A DNA stretch of 64,000 nucleotides from Cenococcum geophilum 1.58 (Eukaryota; Ascomycota; Dothideomycetes; Gloniales; Gloniaceae): assembly GCA_001692895.1 (NCBI GenBank), contig KV748194.1, positions 1,054,001 to 1,118,000 on the forward strand. Reading direction: 5' to 3'. The position numbers and the translations under genes were made by a program. Below the pieces are notes generated by a model. That model had not been told where the DNA came from. It saw nothing but the letters and a program-made list of their open reading frames with translations, and made no database searches. Position 1 is the stretch's first letter, and every line of letters starts with the position of its first letter. This document shows, in pieces, positions 60,908 through 64,000 of this stretch.

Positions 60908-63868
60908 GAAGCACCGCCAGTAAACCACGAAGCGGCTGCGCAGCGATACCAATCACCTGAGGACCAGCAGCAACAACAACAACAACAACAACCGCAAGGC
61001 CCGCAAGGACCCCAAGGCCCTCAAGGTCCCTACAGACAAGTCTACCCCACACGTTCTACAAGCCACAGACTCTCCTCAAACCTCTCCTTGGACCCCCCTC
61101 CTCAGGGACCAATAGGCGTAGCTGTGCACCTGGCTGAACAGCAACCAAACCCGAGTGTCGAGAGAACCCCCGAAAATCGACACTCGTATAATCAACCGCC
61201 TACCAGCGGGCCATACGTCCAAGAGCCGAAAAAGTCCTTCCGTAGTCGCCTCGGATTCGGGGGACATTCCTCGCGAGAGAGCGAGGACAATTCACGGGCG
61301 AGTGCTTCAAATAAAAGCGGACTTAGTAGAAGAGTCTCCGTGAAGAAGAGCGACGCGCCAAGCGTAGACAAATATCAGAACCCAGGGAACGGCCAGCAGA
61401 GACTGCAGCCTCAGCCGTGGTCTCAAAGGCAAGGTTCTAGTCCACATTTACCCACCTCGAACGAAGAAGACGAATCCAACCTGGATCCATTCCTTCAGCA
61501 AGAAGACCATTCTCCTCAAGTTCCTCCGAAAGATTTAGAGTACCAACAACAGTTTCCGCCAAATCATCACCCTGACCAGTATCGGCCCCCACTCGCTAGG
61601 GTTAACACGGAATCCAGCTACCACACACCAGGCGGGGTCGAACATTACAGCCCGGAGCAACACGGTCTGCTACAGCAGCAGCAACCACCACAATACCAGT
61701 CCTACTCTCAGCCAGTAGAAATTCAGCAACAACATCAGTACCAAGCATTCCAGCCACCCCCCGCAGGTAGCCCGCATCCTGGGAACGGACAATCCCAGCA
61801 ATCTGACATTGCACAACAAATTCTCTACCACCAGCAGCAACTGCAGCAGCAGGCACAACAATCGCAGGGACAACAGGATAATTTACAATATCAACAGCAG
61901 CAACAATATCCTCCGAACCAGTTGCAACAGGGACAGCAAGAATTCCATCTTCAGCCCGGTCGACCTCAATCGCAGCAACAGCCACAACCACAACAACCGG
62001 AGCTCCACCACCCTCAAGCCACCCATCAACTTCCTCCGATTTTACAACAAGATTCTCAGCAGCTAGACAATCAGCATTTACAGCCGCTTCGCCCTGTGTC
62101 GCAGCAACAGCTCGCGCCTCCATCTCCGTTAGGTCCGCCATACCAAGCTTACGACCCTCAGCAAGGCCAGCAAATTCAGGGTGTTGAGAACCACATCCAA
62201 AATAATCCTTCTCCCCAGGGTCAGAACGCGATGGCACCACCTGGACAGCAACAGCGAAATGCTTTACGCAAGGTTGAACCGGGCCAGCAAAACATCCCAA
62301 GTGGGCCATCTCGAGAACCTTCCGCTATTCAGCAGCCTCAGCAAGGTCAAGGTCAAGGTCAGGGTCAGGGTCAGGGTCAAGGTCAAATGCAACCCCTAAC
62401 GCCCGGAATGCAAACATTTGGAACTAATGTAGTCCCCCCAGTTTCTCAAGGACAGCCATATCGTGGAGCAAGTAAACAAGGGCAACAGGGTCAACAGGGC
62501 CAACAAGGTCAACAAGGTCAACAGGTTCAGGAGAGCGATATGGGACGATCGACTCCGCCTCCACGAACGGTCAATGACATGACGGATGAGGAGTTGCATC
62601 AAATGATAAAAGATCATGATGTGCTGCGTAAGTCTGGCGCCGGCCTCTATTTTATTTTATACTAATAACTCGTCGCAACAGGAGAGAAATATCAAAAGGT
62701 AAAGAGATACTTCTTCGAGCAGCAGACCCAGGTGCATCAACTTCAGAATACCCTCGCTCACCAGCGCCTATCATTATCACGCACATCGTGGGACGACAGC
62801 GAATATGCAACAAGGTTCAACCGGCTGGACGGCCTCATCGCTCAACTATCCTTTGCTATACGTAAAGACTGGAAAACAATACCAAACTGGCTGCAGGGAG
62901 TCGTCAATAGAACAGCGGTGGAGACAGGTAAACAAGAAATGACTGCTGTGGGTCGTGCATTTATCTCTTCCTGGATAGTTGACGAGATTTTCGAAAAATA
63001 CTTCCATCCGGATTTGGAGCCCGGTCTGTCAACACAGCTTAAAATGATACAGCTGAACATTCGGAAGTTTGCTCCCACGGCTCAATCAGGTGAAGAAGAA
63101 GAAGCTTTAGTTACCAAAGTTATTAACTGGCGTCTTGCTACTCTCGAAGGTTTAACAGAACTCCTACGCTCGTCACAGTCCGCGACAAATCGCCAACGCC
63201 TAACCGAGGGATTGAACGAGAAACTAATCGCAGCTCTACAAATGCATCTTCAGGAACCCGCGCCACCAGATATCCAAGGTGGCGTGCCCATGATTGTGGA
63301 ATTGGCTGTAAACATCGCTCAGCATCTACCACTTGAGAGTCGGGAGGTCCACATCGAATACTTCCCTCCAGGTCACGGCCTAGTGGCGGACTTTATGAAG
63401 ATGGAAACCGGCATCCCTGCCTTAACCAGCCCAATCATCGACCCCAACGCCGATGCAGACAGGGCATCGTTGAAGAGCATAGCTTCGGACATGCGCGACT
63501 CAGCTAGCTCGTCAATAGCAGAACAAGAAAATCCCTCGGGCCAGCCTCAAAACCAAAACCAAGGCAACAACCCTGGTGCTAACATGCTTATGAACAAAGA
63601 CCCTGGGGAGAATAAGCGGGGCAGGAGCATGTTTGGCGGTCTAATGGGGCCAAAGAAAGGCACCAACACGCCTCCACAGCTCGGGAAACAGCAATCTTCC
63701 ACCGTTGGCGCAGGGGGTAGCCAGGTGTCGCTGACGCAGCAGCCGCCGGGCAGCTCGAACGGGCCGAAGGAGGAGCAGCCGCCACCGCGAGTACGGATGG
63801 CTGTAGGCGTGGCGGTGCAGATTCGGGGGAAGAGTATTCTGATTAAAGCGCCTGTGTACAGCACATAA
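60908..63868 (+). CDS. Gln-rich conserved fungal protein, two visible exons, start unresolved
   Basis: Open frame 60908-62627, intron 62628-62681 (GTAAGT donor, ACTAATAAC branch, CAG acceptor, 54 b), exon 62682-63868; at least 968 codons. The first ~550 residues are low-complexity, rich in Gln, Pro and Ser, with (GQ)n and (GQQ)n arrays just before a conserved-looking part: MTDEELHQMIKDHDVLREKY, coiled-coil-like YFFEQQTQVHQLQNTLAHQR, then a globular region (WDDSEYATRFNRLDGLIAQL ... GRAFISSWIVDEIFEKYFHP ... NWRLATLEGLTELL). I have seen this C-terminal arrangement in ascomycete proteins of unknown function. It ends ILIKAPVYST. No in-frame ATG precedes the Q-rich part: an in-frame TAG sits at 60905-60907, which may be an acceptor of an upstream intron (GTAAGT at 60863) or real damage. 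Confidence 0.75.
62343..62386 (+). repeat. Coding minisatellite GGTCAA/GGTCAG, encodes GQ repeats
   Basis: Six-base unit repeated about seven times in the Q-rich gene. It keeps the frame, so copy-number change would alter length only. Confidence 0.85.
62479..62528 (+). repeat. Coding minisatellite GGTCAACAR, encodes GQQ repeats
   Basis: Nine-base unit, about five and a half copies, in frame in the Q-rich gene shortly before its conserved part. Confidence 0.85.
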
Positions 63869-64000
63869 AGCCCCATGTGCTCGCATCACTTAGAATGGTA
63901 ATAACGGTAACGAATGGTTGGGGAAGGAATAGTGAGGATGTTGTGATGACTTTTTGGGGACGTGAATTTTCGAACTTTTTTTGGATAAAATGTGACGATG

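Overview
The window reads as nuclear DNA of a filamentous ascomycete (Pezizomycotina). Genes carry short introns (51-83 b) with GT...AG ends and CTAAC/CTAAT-type branch sites. Clr5-ankyrin, F-box and D-arabinono-1,4-lactone oxidase genes are present, and long AT-rich blocks show the signature of repeat-induced point mutation (RIP): CA/TG dinucleotides largely replaced by TA while CG survives. I cannot name the genus.

Layout. 1-8.3 kb: RIP-mutated block holding a minus-strand Gypsy copy that runs off the left edge, split by an hAT DNA transposon (1845-5133, TSD ATCTAACT). 8.3-14.1 kb: an island of ordinary composition with one large intact gene, a four-exon Clr5 + ankyrin-repeat protein (10268-13979). 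14138-36164: a nest of five LTR elements, each with matching 5-bp target duplications. A Copia element (TSD AATAT) holds a chromodomain-type Gypsy (TSD GTTTC), which holds two small non-coding LTR elements (TSDs GTTAA and TATAG) and a second Gypsy (TSD ACTTT). 36.4-38.1 kb: decayed aldehyde dehydrogenase gene. 38494-48192: an hAT element (8-bp TSD CCCAGGGC) that contains a second, unusual 6.4-kb element. 48.5-49.3 kb: decayed short-chain dehydrogenase. 49.7-64 kb: gene-bearing DNA with an F-box gene, ALO1, a few small predicted genes and a Q-rich conserved fungal gene at the right edge.

Most interesting content: the element at 41498-47923. It has about 22-bp terminal inverted repeats, a 9-bp TSD (CAAAAGTCT), a roughly 100-nt foldback at each end, a RecQ-type helicase gene facing a gene of the fungal DUF6589 type, and 18 copies of the 8-mer GCGGATAT scattered through it, several as palindromic pairs and two in the right terminal foldback. 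I know no transposon class with this combination, so it is a candidate for a new helicase-bearing DNA transposon type, here in RIP-degraded form. A second general observation is that the terminal 100-300 b of most elements in the window keep CA/TG while their interiors are saturated with RIP.

The ALDH and SDR pseudogenes face away from each other across the 9.7-kb hAT insertion. They look like a divergently transcribed catabolic pair whose shared promoter was interrupted before or while the pair decayed. ALO1 (erythroascorbate synthesis), the F-box gene and the Q-rich gene appear functional, although the start of the Q-rich gene could not be resolved.
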